A DNA stretch of 64,000 nt from an uncultured Eubacteriales bacterium. GTDB taxonomy: Bacteria > Bacillota > Clostridia > Peptostreptococcales > Anaerovoracaceae. Location: NCBI GenBank assembly GCA_902790905.1, contig CADATO010000001.1, forward strand, positions 1-64,000, read 5' to 3'. The notes below the pieces were generated by a model, which saw only the letters and a list, made by a program, of their open reading frames with translations, was not told where the DNA came from and did not search any database. A program made the position numbers and the translations under genes. Shown here piece after piece: positions 28,056 to 37,312 of this stretch (position 1 is its first letter; each line of letters begins with the position of its first letter).

Positions 28056-29915
28056 ATGAAATCATTACTGGCTTACAATTTTCCTGAAGATCTGAAAAAC
28101 ATGTCCGTGAAGGAGATGGAGCTGCTCGCTGTCAGTATCCGCGAATATCTGATCGACAGCGTGGCGAAGACAGGCGGTCATCTGTCCTCCAATCTGGGCA
28201 TCGTGGAGCTGACCATTGCGCTCCACAGATATTTTGATGCACCGGAAGACAAGATCATCTTCGACGTCGGGCATCAGTGCTATACCCATAAGATCCTGAC
28301 CGGCCGTGCTGCCGGGTTCGCGAATCTGCGGCAGCTGGACGGGATGAGCGGATTCCCGAAACAGCAAGAGAGCGACTACGATCTCTTTGACACCGGGCAC
28401 AGCAGTACGTCTCTTTCACTCCTTGCCGGCCTTTGCGCCGCCAGAGACCTGAAGGGCGAAGACTACAAGGCGGTTGCCGTCATCGGCGACGGCTCCATGT
28501 CCGGCGGTCTTGCTTACGAGGCGCTGAACAACCTGGGCGCTTCCAAGACAAAAGCCATCATCATCCTCAACGACAATGAAATGTCGATCGGCAAGAGCAC
28601 GGGCGGCTTTGAAAACCACCTCAGCAAACTGCGCGTTTCCAAAGGCTACTACAGCTTTAAGAACAAGCTCAAGAGGGGACTTGAGAAGATCCCTGCTGTC
28701 GGCGACGGCATGATGCACGGGCTGACAAAAGTGAGAGACTCCCTGAAATACGCGCTGGTCGACGGCATTCTGTTCGAAGAGCTCGGCTTTACGTATCTTG
28801 GGCCGGTGGACGGGCATGATATAGAATCGCTGCTCGCGCACCTCAGACTCGCCGATGCGTGCGACGGACCTGTTGTGCTGCACGTGATCACAAAGAAGGG
28901 CAAGGGATACCGCAATGCGGAAAACGACCCGGATGTATTCCACGGCACAGGCGCGTTCGATATCCTGACAGGAAAACCTCTGAAATCCTCTTCTGAGCCC
29001 ACATTTTCCGCGCACTTCGGCAATAAAATGGTTGAGCTGGCGGAAAGAGATGACCGCATCGTGGCGATCTCCGCTGCCATGATCGACGGGACCGGGCTGC
29101 ACAGTTTTGCGCACACCTATCCCGACAGAACGTTCGATGTCGGCATCGCTGAACAATACGCGGTATCCTTCGCTGCCGGGCTCGCCAAAGCCGGCATGAA
29201 GCCAGTCGTGGCGGTCTATTCGACATTCCTGCAGCGCGCCTACGACCAGATGATGATCGATGTCTGCCTGAACGATCTGCCGGTCGTGTTCGCGATCGAC
29301 CGCTCCGGCAATGTCGGCGGAGACGGCGAAACGCACCATGGGCAGTTTGATATTTCCTATCTCAATCACATGCCGAATATGACGATTCTGTCACCGCGCG
29401 ACGGCCAGGAACTGTCTGCCATGTTGGAGTACGCATTGTCGCTCGGACACCCGTGCGCGATCCGGTATCCGCGCGGCACGGCGACCAGTCTGCCGTTCCC
29501 GCACATCCCGCTGGATCAGGGAGCGCAGGTCTTCGCGCAGGGCACAGACTGTGAGATCTGGGCAGCCGGTGACATGGTCAGCATCGGGGCGCAGGTCGTG
29601 GAAGGACTCCGCGCCAGAGGCATCCGCGCCGGCCTCGTCGATCCTCGCATTCTGAAACCGCTGGACGACGAAGCGCTGGCGGCATCCGCCGCGCGCACCC
29701 GCGTGATCTTCACGATGGAAGACAATGTACAGGCAGGCGGCCTCGGGGAAAAAGTCGCGGCAAGACTCTGCAACCATCCGACACAGGTCAAAAGCATCAG
29801 CTGGCCGGATGCCTTTATCGAACAGGGCACAACGCAGCAGCTGCAGGACAGATACGGATTTAATAAAGATGAACTGATAGAAAGGATCGTGGCACTCTTT
29901 GAAAACCAGGCTTGA
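28056..29915 (+). CDS. dxs: 1-deoxy-D-xylulose-5-phosphate synthase
   Basis: DXS makes the first intermediate of the methylerythritol phosphate pathway from pyruvate and glyceraldehyde-3-phosphate, using thiamine diphosphate. At 619 residues it is full length. GGHLSSNLGIVELTIALH lies near residue 40, VAVIGDGSMSGGLAYEALNN near residue 140, and the catalytic-Glu segment FDVGIAEQYAVSFAAGLA near residue 360, followed by DRSGNVGGDGETHHGQFD. No strong ribosome-binding site is visible, so coupling to ispA 12 bases upstream is likely. tlyA overlaps its 3' end. Confidence 0.96.
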   Translation: MKSLLAYNFPEDLKNMSVKEMELLAVSIREYLIDSVAKTGGHLSSNLGIVELTIALHRYFDAPEDKIIFDVGHQCYTHKILTGRAAGFANLRQLDGMSGFPKQQESDYDLFDTGHSSTSLSLLAGLCAARDLKGEDYKAVAVIGDGSMSGGLAYEALNNLGASKTKAIIILNDNEMSIGKSTGGFENHLSKLRVSKGYYSFKNKLKRGLEKIPAVGDGMMHGLTKVRDSLKYALVDGILFEELGFTYLGPVDGHDIESLLAHLRLADACDGPVVLHVITKKGKGYRNAENDPDVFHGTGAFDILTGKPLKSSSEPTFSAHFGNKMVELAERDDRIVAISAAMIDGTGLHSFAHTYPDRTFDVGIAEQYAVSFAAGLAKAGMKPVVAVYSTFLQRAYDQMMIDVCLNDLPVVFAIDRSGNVGGDGETHHGQFDISYLNHMPNMTILSPRDGQELSAMLEYALSLGHPCAIRYPRGTATSLPFPHIPLDQGAQVFAQGTDCEIWAAGDMVSIGAQVVEGLRARGIRAGLVDPRILKPLDDEALAASAARTRVIFTMEDNVQAGGLGEKVAARLCNHPTQVKSISWPDAFIEQGTTQQLQDRYGFNKDELIERIVALFENQA

Positions 29916-30714
29916 TATCCTCCTCACAGAACAGGGCTTCTTCCAGATCCGCGAGAAAGCCAAAGCGGCGATCATGGAAGGCATCGTCTACGTGGACGGA
30001 CAGCGCGTCGACAAAGCCGGCACACCGGTAAAGGAAGATGCGGAGATCACCGTCCGCGGCAACACCTGCCCGTACGTGAGCAGAGGCGGACTCAAACTGA
30101 AAAAGGCGATCGACACCTTCGGATTCTCCCTGCAGGGTGCCGTCTGCGCCGACATGGGTTCGTCCACCGGCGGGTTTACCGACTGCATGCTGCAGGAAGG
30201 CGCCGCGCACGTCTTTTCGATCGATGTCGGCTACGGGCAGCTTGACTACAAGCTGCGCATCGATGAACGCGTCACCGTGATGGAAAAGACGAACATCCGG
30301 TACATGGACCCTGCGAGCATCGACCCGAAAGCGGACTTCGTCAGCATCGATGTGTCGTTCATTTCGACCGCGCTGATCTTCCCGATGGCCGCACAGGTGA
30401 CCAAAGACGATGCGATGGTCGTCTCCCTGATCAAACCGCAGTTTGAGGCGGGCAGGGAGCAGGTCGGCAAGAACGGCATCGTACGCGACGCGAAGGTCCA
30501 TCTCGAGGTGATCGAAAAGGTGCTCGGCTTTGCGGAGGAAAACGGGTTCGTTCCCGTCGGGCTGACATACTCGCCGATCAAGGGCGCCAAGGGCAACATC
30601 GAGTACCTCGTGCTCCTGAAGAAGGGGGCGGCGGACGAAGAGCGGCTCAAAGAAGATGTGCCCGCCGCGGTTGTTGAACAGGCGCACAGCGACCTGAAAA
30701 ACAAAGCTGACTAG
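29899..30714 (+). CDS. tlyA: TlyA-family 16S/23S rRNA 2'-O-methyltransferase (YqxC-like)
   Basis: The 271-residue protein has an N-terminal S4 RNA-binding domain (RLDILLTEQGFFQIREKAKA) and an FtsJ-type methyltransferase domain with the SAM motif ADMGSSTGGFTDCML near residue 85, FVSIDVSFIS near residue 150 and LIKPQFEAGREQVGKNGIV near residue 177. The start codon is TTG at 29899, inside dxs, since no ATG or GTG fits the conserved KTRLDILL beginning; AAAGGA lies 12 bases upstream. It may be a ribosomal methyltransferase or haemolysin-like protein; the former is better supported for the family. Confidence 0.9.
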   Translation: MKTRLDILLTEQGFFQIREKAKAAIMEGIVYVDGQRVDKAGTPVKEDAEITVRGNTCPYVSRGGLKLKKAIDTFGFSLQGAVCADMGSSTGGFTDCMLQEGAAHVFSIDVGYGQLDYKLRIDERVTVMEKTNIRYMDPASIDPKADFVSIDVSFISTALIFPMAAQVTKDDAMVVSLIKPQFEAGREQVGKNGIVRDAKVHLEVIEKVLGFAEENGFVPVGLTYSPIKGAKGNIEYLVLLKKGAADEERLKEDVPAAVVEQAHSDLKNKAD

Positions 30715-30790
30715 GCGATTCCAGATGTTAAAAAACGTGCACCGGCACGTATTGATAATTATCCACAGTTAACACAGAAAGGATCTTATC

Positions 30791-31981
30791 ATGAATCTAT
30801 CTTCCAAAGTGCAATCCATGCAGTACTCACCGATCCGCCGTTTCAACAAATTTGCGATCGAAGCGGAGGAGAAAGGGAAGAAAGTCTACCACCTGAACAT
30901 CGGGCAGCCGGATATCGAGACGCCTGCCTGCTATATGGACGCGATCCGCGCTTTCGACGAGAAAGTCATCGCCTACGCGGAGTCCGGCGGCATGAACGTG
31001 CTGCACGACGCTGTGATCTCGTATTTCAAGCGTCTTGACATCGAACTGGAACGCAAGAACATCCTGGTCACCAACGGCGGCAGTGAAGCGCTGTCGATGA
31101 TCTTCACGACCATCCTCGACCCCGGTGACAACGTCCTCGTCGCAGAGCCGTTCTACACGAACTACACGACGTTCGCCGCACAGGCCGGCGGTGTGATTAA
31201 GCCAATCACCACGGTCGCGGAAGACGGCTACCACTACGCCACCAGAGAAAAGATCGAAGCGGCCATCGATGACCGCACGAGAGCAATCTGCTGCATCACA
31301 CCGGGCAACCCGACCGGCAACGTGCTGACGCTCGACGAAATGAAGCTCATCTGCGAGATCGCCAAGGAGCATGACCTGTGGATCATCGCCGATGAAGTCT
31401 ACCGTGAATTCGCATATGACGGCAGGGAAGTCACTTCCTTCTTGATGCTGCCTGAATATGCTGACCGCGTGCTGGTCGTCGACTCCGTCTCCAAGCGGTT
31501 CTCCGCCTGCGGCGCACGCATCGGCTTTATCCTCAGCAAGAGCGACCTCTTCATGGACAGCGCGATGAAGATCGCACAGGGCAGACTCTGCTCCCCGACA
31601 GTCGACCAGGTCGGCGCCGCCGCCCTCTACACACTGCCGCAGAGCTACTACGACGAGATGAAGGCCGAGTACGAAGGCCGCCGCAACGTCGTCTACGAGG
31701 AACTGATGAAGATCCCCGGCGTCGTCTGCCGGAAACCGGGCGGTGCATTCTATATGACCGCCAAACTGCCCGTTGAGAACATCGAGGATTTCCTCATGTT
31801 CCTGCTCACCGAATTCGATGACAACGGCGAGACCGTCATGTTCGCCCCGGCGGAAGGGTTTTATGCGACCCCGGGCCTCGGCAGAGACGAGATGCGCATC
31901 GCCTACGTCCTCAAACAGGAAGACCTTCGCAGAGCCGTGGAGCTGATCCGCCTCGGCATCGAAGCGTTCAATAAGAAATAG
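30791..31981 (+). CDS. Pyridoxal-phosphate-dependent aminotransferase, class I/II (aspartate aminotransferase-like)
   Basis: The 396-residue fold-type I aminotransferase has YHLNIGQPDIETP near residue 34, TNGGSEALSMIFTTILDPGD near residue 94, CITPGNPTGNVLT near residue 172, WIIADEVYREF near residue 197 and SVSKRFSACGARIGF near residue 234, in which Lys237 should hold the cofactor. GRDEMRIAYVL near the C-terminus supplies the substrate-binding Arg. Aspartate or aromatic amino acids are plausible substrates. AAAGGA before the ATG is clear. It starts 76 bases after tlyA and is tightly followed by mutS. Confidence 0.88.
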   Translation: MNLSSKVQSMQYSPIRRFNKFAIEAEEKGKKVYHLNIGQPDIETPACYMDAIRAFDEKVIAYAESGGMNVLHDAVISYFKRLDIELERKNILVTNGGSEALSMIFTTILDPGDNVLVAEPFYTNYTTFAAQAGGVIKPITTVAEDGYHYATREKIEAAIDDRTRAICCITPGNPTGNVLTLDEMKLICEIAKEHDLWIIADEVYREFAYDGREVTSFLMLPEYADRVLVVDSVSKRFSACGARIGFILSKSDLFMDSAMKIAQGRLCSPTVDQVGAAALYTLPQSYYDEMKAEYEGRRNVVYEELMKIPGVVCRKPGGAFYMTAKLPVENIEDFLMFLLTEFDDNGETVMFAPAEGFYATPGLGRDEMRIAYVLKQEDLRRAVELIRLGIEAFNKK

Positions 31982-31989
31982 GAGTAACG

Positions 31990-34467
31990 ATGGCTTTATC
32001 GCCCATGATGAAGCAGTACTTTGACATCAAGGAATCGCATCAGGACTGCATCCTGTTCTTCCGTGTCGGAGACTTCTACGAGATGTTCTTCGACGATGCA
32101 AAGCTGGCTTCAAAAGAACTTGAACTGACACTGACCGGCAAAGCCTGCGGACTGGAGGAGCGGGCGCCCATGTGCGGCGTACCGTTCCACAGCGCAGACA
32201 CCTATGTCGCGCGCCTCGTGGAAAAGGGCTACAAGGTTGCGATCTGTGAGCAGACGGAAGACCCGGAGACCGCCAAAGGTCTCGTGCAGCGGGAAGTCAT
32301 CCAGATCGTCACACCGGGCACCATCACCAACGGCGCCATGCTGGAAGAAGATGAAAACAACTACCTTGCCTCCTGCTATATCGACAGCAGGGGGACAGGG
32401 TTCTGTTACTGCGATGTATCGACCGGAGAGATCTACACCACTGAGTTCTCCGGTCTTTCGCGCAACGAGTCTTTAGACAACGAGATCATGCGCATCCGCG
32501 CGAAGGAGATCCTCTTCAACGAGAAGGGTGATCTTTACTATGACCCGCAGCGGCCGGAAGCGATGGCGGATGTTTATCTGACAAAGCTGCCGGAAGAGCA
32601 GTACACGCTGCCCGCCGCCCGCAAGGCGGTGCTGAAGCAGTTCCGCGCGGAAGAGCTCGCCGATCTTGACCTCGAAGGAAAGCGCCACGCCGTGATCGCA
32701 GCCGGCGTCCTGCTCGGCTATCTGGAGCATACCCAGAAGCACAGCATGGACCAGCTGATCGTGCTGCATACGTACGAGCTCGGCAACCACATGACGCTCG
32801 ACCGCGCGACCATCGCCAACCTGGAGCTCACGGAAACGATCTTCGACAGACGCCTGCAGGGGTCTCTGCTCGGCGTCCTCGACCATACCCACACAGCCAT
32901 GGGCGCCCGCAAGCTCAAGAAGTGGCTGCGCGAGCCGCTCAACAGCCTCCCGGAGATCCAGGACAGACTGGATGCGGTCGAAGAGCTCATGGACGACCCG
33001 ATGCTCCGCAACAACCTGACCGAGAGCCTGAAGGTCGTCTACGACTTTGAGCGTCTGTCCACACGCATCGCCTGCGGCAACGCCAACGGCAAGGATATGA
33101 TCGCTCTTCGCAACTCGCTGTACGCGCTGCCGGAGATCAAGTTCGATCTACTGGACAGGCAGGCGCCGCTGCTCAGAGAGCTCGGCGAAAAGATCGATAC
33201 CTGCGACAAGGTATATACGCTGATCGACGAAGCCATCGTCGAGGATCCGCCGTTCGCGGTGAAAGAGGGCGGTCTGATCAAGCCCGGCTATGCGAAAGAG
33301 CTCGATGAGATCAAGGACTCCATCAAGGACGCCAAGACATGGATCGCGGAACTCGAGAACGTCGAGCGTGAGAAGACCGGCATCAGCAACCTGAAGGTCG
33401 GCTACAACAAGGTGTTCGGCTACTATATCGAGATCACCCGGTCCCAGTACGACAAGATCCCGGAGCACTATATCCGCAAACAGACACTGGTCAACGCAGA
33501 GCGATTCATCATCCCCGAACTCAAGGAAAAAGAAGACCTTGTGATGAACGCCGAGACGCGCATCAACAAGATCGAATACGAACTGTTCCAAGAGATCCGC
33601 GAGACCATCAAGGGCTACATCGCGAAGATCCAGACGACCGCACAGTGCATCTCCACGCTGGACGTGCTGGCTTCGTTCGCCGACGTCAGCGAAAAGAACG
33701 ACTACTGCAAGCCGGAGATGAACGAAGGGGACGCCATCGTCATCGAGCGCGGCAGACACCCGGTCATCGAGCAGATGATGCGCGGCGGCACGTTTGTCTC
33801 CAACGACGTGCAGATCGACAGGGACAGCCGCTCACTGCTGCTCATCACCGGCCCGAATATGGCCGGTAAATCCACCTATATGCGGCAGACAGCCGTCATC
33901 GTCCTGATGGCGCAGGCGGGATGCTTTGTGCCGGCGGAACGCGCCGTGATCGGCATCGCCGACCGCATCTTCACCAGGATCGGCGCGGCGGACAATCTGT
34001 CGCAGGGCAAGAGTACGTTCTTCGTTGAAATGAGCGAGCTCGCCTATATCCTCGAGATGGCCACGGAGAAGAGCCTGATCCTCCTCGACGAGATCGGGCG
34101 CGGCACGAGCACCTACGACGGTCTGTCCATCGCCTGGGCGGTCTGCGAGTACCTGTGCAGTCCCGACAGGAAGATCCGGACCATGTTCGCATCGCATTAC
34201 CACGAACTGACCGATCTTGAGAAGAAACTGCCCGGCCTTACGAACCTGAACGTCGACGTCAGTGAAGAAAACGGGGAGATCGTCTTCCTGCACAAGATCG
34301 TCGAAGGCAGCGCGAGCAAGAGCTACGGCATCCAGGTCGCCAAACTGGCGGGCATCCCGAAGGAGCTGCTGGAGAACGCGACCGAAAAACTCAATGAAAT
34401 GGAAACAAGAGAGGAAGAGATGTACGGTGACCAGGGTCACCAGATCTCCTTCTTCAGAACGGAGTGA
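31990..34467 (+). CDS. mutS: DNA mismatch repair protein MutS
   Basis: MutS recognises mismatches and small loops. The 825-residue protein holds the mismatch-reading Phe29-Tyr30-Glu31 in RVGDFYEMFF, the connector and lever domains, the clamp, and the ATPase with LLITGPNMAGKSTYMRQTAV near residue 618 and LILLDEIGRGTSTYDGLSIA near residue 697. MASHYHEL-type motif (FASHYHELTDLE) follows. GGAG at 31981-31984 precedes the start. It ends seven bases before mutL. Confidence 0.97.
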   Translation: MALSPMMKQYFDIKESHQDCILFFRVGDFYEMFFDDAKLASKELELTLTGKACGLEERAPMCGVPFHSADTYVARLVEKGYKVAICEQTEDPETAKGLVQREVIQIVTPGTITNGAMLEEDENNYLASCYIDSRGTGFCYCDVSTGEIYTTEFSGLSRNESLDNEIMRIRAKEILFNEKGDLYYDPQRPEAMADVYLTKLPEEQYTLPAARKAVLKQFRAEELADLDLEGKRHAVIAAGVLLGYLEHTQKHSMDQLIVLHTYELGNHMTLDRATIANLELTETIFDRRLQGSLLGVLDHTHTAMGARKLKKWLREPLNSLPEIQDRLDAVEELMDDPMLRNNLTESLKVVYDFERLSTRIACGNANGKDMIALRNSLYALPEIKFDLLDRQAPLLRELGEKIDTCDKVYTLIDEAIVEDPPFAVKEGGLIKPGYAKELDEIKDSIKDAKTWIAELENVEREKTGISNLKVGYNKVFGYYIEITRSQYDKIPEHYIRKQTLVNAERFIIPELKEKEDLVMNAETRINKIEYELFQEIRETIKGYIAKIQTTAQCISTLDVLASFADVSEKNDYCKPEMNEGDAIVIERGRHPVIEQMMRGGTFVSNDVQIDRDSRSLLLITGPNMAGKSTYMRQTAVIVLMAQAGCFVPAERAVIGIADRIFTRIGAADNLSQGKSTFFVEMSELAYILEMATEKSLILLDEIGRGTSTYDGLSIAWAVCEYLCSPDRKIRTMFASHYHELTDLEKKLPGLTNLNVDVSEENGEIVFLHKIVEGSASKSYGIQVAKLAGIPKELLENATEKLNEMETREEEMYGDQGHQISFFRTE

Positions 34468-34473
34468 TAATCT

Positions 34474-36375
34474 ATGATCCGCATCCTAGATCCGGATATT
34501 GCCAATAAGATCGCAGCCGGCGAAGTCATCACCGGCCCGTCCGCCGTCGTGAAAGAACTCGTGGAGAACGCCATCGACGCCGGCGCCGACAGGATCACCA
34601 TCGAGATCCGCGCGGGCGGCAAGGACTACATCCGCGTCTCCGACAACGGCAGCGGCATCCCGGCAGATGAAGTCGAACTCGCTTTCGAAAAACACGCGAC
34701 CGGCAAGATCGTGACGGAGGAAGACCTCGAGAACATCGGCACGCTGGGCTTCCGCGGCGAAGCGCTCGGCAGCATTGCGACCGTGTCTGACCTCGAGATG
34801 ATCACCCGCACCGCCGATGAAACGGCCGGCGTGCGCCTTTTGATGGAGCAGGGGAAGGTGACCGAAAAGAAGGCCATCGGCTGCGAACAGGGGACGACAA
34901 TCACCGTGATGCGTCTGTTTTACAACACCCCGGCACGGCTCAAATTCATGAAAAGCGACCGGGCAGAAGCGGCGCTCGTCTCGGACTTTCTGTCCAAGGC
35001 GGCCATTGCCTACCCGGAAATCAAATTCAAATTCATCAGCAACGACAGAATTCTCTTCAACACAAGAGGCCAGGGCGACGGGCTCGCGGCGATCCTGACC
35101 GTGTACGGCGGCTCGCTGTCGGGCAAACTGATCCCCGTCGAGGCGGAATCGCCGGACGGCACGCTCTCCATGCGCGCCTACATGGCGGACCCGATGGAGA
35201 ATCGCCCCAGCCGCAAGATGCAGATCTTCTTTGTCAACGGCAGACTTGTCCACGATAAGACGATCGAAGACGCTGTCGCGGCTGCCTATAAGGGCAGGAT
35301 GTTCGCCGGCAGATATCCGGTGATCTTCCTGTTCCTCGAAACGACGCCGGACAAACTCGACGTCAACATCCATCCGAGCAAGGACCGCATCCGGTTTTAC
35401 GATACCGAGAAGACCGGTGCATTTATCCGCGAAAACCTTCTGAAGGGCCTTGCGACCAAACACCTCGTGCCGCACCTCAATGTGCGCGGCGAAGACCCGT
35501 TCTTCAGCGATGCGGATGAGCCCATCATCAAGGAAACGATCAAAAGCGCGGAAACCGGCGCTGTGCGCCCCGCAGCCGATGCACCGGACAAGGAGTGGGC
35601 ACAGAGCGAAAAACCGCTCAAATCGGCGATTAGCGGCCTTTCAAAGGGCACTGCCGGCAGAGTGGGCACCGAGGTGCCGTTCGGCCGTGCCTCCGTCCAG
35701 GAGGAAGTGGACGTCAAGGCCATGCTGACCGCGCTGCGCAAAGAAAAAGAAACCAGCGATGAAAGCACAGCCGCGGCAGTCATCAAACCGGCTGCGCCGC
35801 TGGACAGACCGTTTGACTTCAGCAGTCTGATCCCGATGGGGATTCTGTTCGATACCTATATCGCAGCCAAAGACGACAACAGCCTGTATCTCATCGATCA
35901 GCACGCCGCCCACGAGCGCGTCCTGTTCGAGCAGATCATGGAAAGCTTCCGCGAACGCGCCGGTGAGAGCCAGATGCTGCTCGTTCCCGCGACATTCGAG
36001 ACCGCAGCGGGCGACACAGGCTGGCTGGAAGGGCTGGAGAAGATCGGATTTGAGATCGAGGACTTCGGCCCCGGGACTTACAAGATCCGCGCGGTGCCGC
36101 TCTCGTTCACGGATATCGACGTGCAGCGATTCCTCGGCGACTACGTCCTCGAATACGAAAAGGGCGACCTGGTCGGAGAGGACCTGTATGACCGCATCGC
36201 CACGATGGCGTGCAAAGCCGCCGTCAAGGCGCACGACAAACTGAAAGACGAAGAAGTCGCCGCGCTCCTGCGGGACCTGGCAAAGTGCGTCAACCCGTTC
36301 GCCTGCCCGCACGGCAGACCGACGTTCCTGCGCATGAGCCAGAGCGAGATCGAGCGCGACTTCAAGAGGAAATAG
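34474..36375 (+). CDS. mutL: DNA mismatch repair protein MutL (endonuclease type)
   Basis: The N-terminal GHKL ATPase is complete: KIAAGEVITGPSAVVKELVE, ENAIDAGAD, RVSDNGSGIP and GTLGFRGEALGSIATVSDL. A low-conservation linker covers about residues 330-440. The C-terminal domain carries IDQHAAHERVLFE near residue 475, which fits the DQHA(x)2E(x)4E endonuclease motif, so this MutL should nick DNA, as in most bacteria without MutH. CPHGRPT near the end fits the second metal site. It has 633 residues and is followed by miaA one base later. Confidence 0.97.
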   Translation: MIRILDPDIANKIAAGEVITGPSAVVKELVENAIDAGADRITIEIRAGGKDYIRVSDNGSGIPADEVELAFEKHATGKIVTEEDLENIGTLGFRGEALGSIATVSDLEMITRTADETAGVRLLMEQGKVTEKKAIGCEQGTTITVMRLFYNTPARLKFMKSDRAEAALVSDFLSKAAIAYPEIKFKFISNDRILFNTRGQGDGLAAILTVYGGSLSGKLIPVEAESPDGTLSMRAYMADPMENRPSRKMQIFFVNGRLVHDKTIEDAVAAAYKGRMFAGRYPVIFLFLETTPDKLDVNIHPSKDRIRFYDTEKTGAFIRENLLKGLATKHLVPHLNVRGEDPFFSDADEPIIKETIKSAETGAVRPAADAPDKEWAQSEKPLKSAISGLSKGTAGRVGTEVPFGRASVQEEVDVKAMLTALRKEKETSDESTAAAVIKPAAPLDRPFDFSSLIPMGILFDTYIAAKDDNSLYLIDQHAAHERVLFEQIMESFRERAGESQMLLVPATFETAAGDTGWLEGLEKIGFEIEDFGPGTYKIRAVPLSFTDIDVQRFLGDYVLEYEKGDLVGEDLYDRIATMACKAAVKAHDKLKDEEVAALLRDLAKCVNPFACPHGRPTFLRMSQSEIERDFKRK

Positions 36376-36376
36376 C

Positions 36377-37312
36377 ATGGCAAGACCGGACATTCTGGTC
36401 GTGGCGGGCCCGACCGCAGCCGGCAAGACAGCCGTCAGCATCGCGATGGCAAAACGGTACGGCGGGGAAGTGGTCTCCTGCGACAGTATGCAGCTTTATA
36501 AATACATGGATATCGGCAGCGCCAAGCCCACGGCAGAAGAGATGGACGGCGTCCCGCACCACATGGTCGGGGTGATCGACCCGCGCGAGCCGTTCTCTGT
36601 CGCCGTATACCAGGAGATGGCGAAGGCGGCGATCGCGGATATCGTATCCCGCGGCAAGCTGCCGGTCATCTGCGGCGGCACCGGTCTGTACCTGAACGCG
36701 CTGCTCTACGAGATGGATTTCGGACCATCCCGGCGCGACGATGCGTACCGCAGAGAACTGGAAGACTTTGCGGACAAAGAAGGCAACGAAGCGCTGCACG
36801 CGCGGCTTGAAGGCGTTGATCCGGCCGCTGCGGCGCGCATCCATCCGAACAACAGAAAGCGCGTCATCCGCGCCCTGGAGGCGGCGGAGCTCGACGGCAG
36901 ACCGCTGGACGCCTTCGAAAGCGTGCGCAGAAAGAGCGATTCCTATCACGCAAGAATGCTCGGAATCACCTGGGACAGACCCACGCTATACCAACGCATC
37001 GATGACCGCGTCGATCAGATGCTGGCTGATGGCCTGGTCGAGGAAGTGCGCGGCCTGATGGACATGGGCTTTACGTCCGATGACATCGCCATGAAAGGCA
37101 TCGGCTACAAAGAGCTGCTGGACTGCTTTGCGGGGCTTTACCCGATGGAGGAAGCAGTCCGGCTGATCAAACGCAACACAAGACACTACGCCAAGCGCCA
37201 GCTGACGTGGTTTAAGCGATACGAAGAGATGGTCTGGTTCAACGGTTCGGACTACCCGGACACGGAGAGCTGGCTGGAGGACATGTACGAATGGGCAGAC
37301 AGAAGATCCTGA
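36377..37312 (+). CDS. miaA: tRNA dimethylallyltransferase
   Basis: MiaA prenylates A37 of tRNAs reading U-starting codons. The 311-residue protein has the P-loop VVAGPTAAGKTAVSIAMAK near residue 7, the catalytic-Asp segment CDSMQLYKYMDIGSAKPT near residue 35, HHMVGVIDP near residue 62 and GGTGLYLNALLY near residue 98, with NNRKRVIRALE later. AGAGGAAATAGC precedes the ATG. The mutS-mutL-miaA order is standard in Bacillota, but hfq does not follow; a recombinase gene overlaps its 3' end by 22 bases. Confidence 0.97.
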   Translation: MARPDILVVAGPTAAGKTAVSIAMAKRYGGEVVSCDSMQLYKYMDIGSAKPTAEEMDGVPHHMVGVIDPREPFSVAVYQEMAKAAIADIVSRGKLPVICGGTGLYLNALLYEMDFGPSRRDDAYRRELEDFADKEGNEALHARLEGVDPAAAARIHPNNRKRVIRALEAAELDGRPLDAFESVRRKSDSYHARMLGITWDRPTLYQRIDDRVDQMLADGLVEEVRGLMDMGFTSDDIAMKGIGYKELLDCFAGLYPMEEAVRLIKRNTRHYAKRQLTWFKRYEEMVWFNGSDYPDTESWLEDMYEWADRRS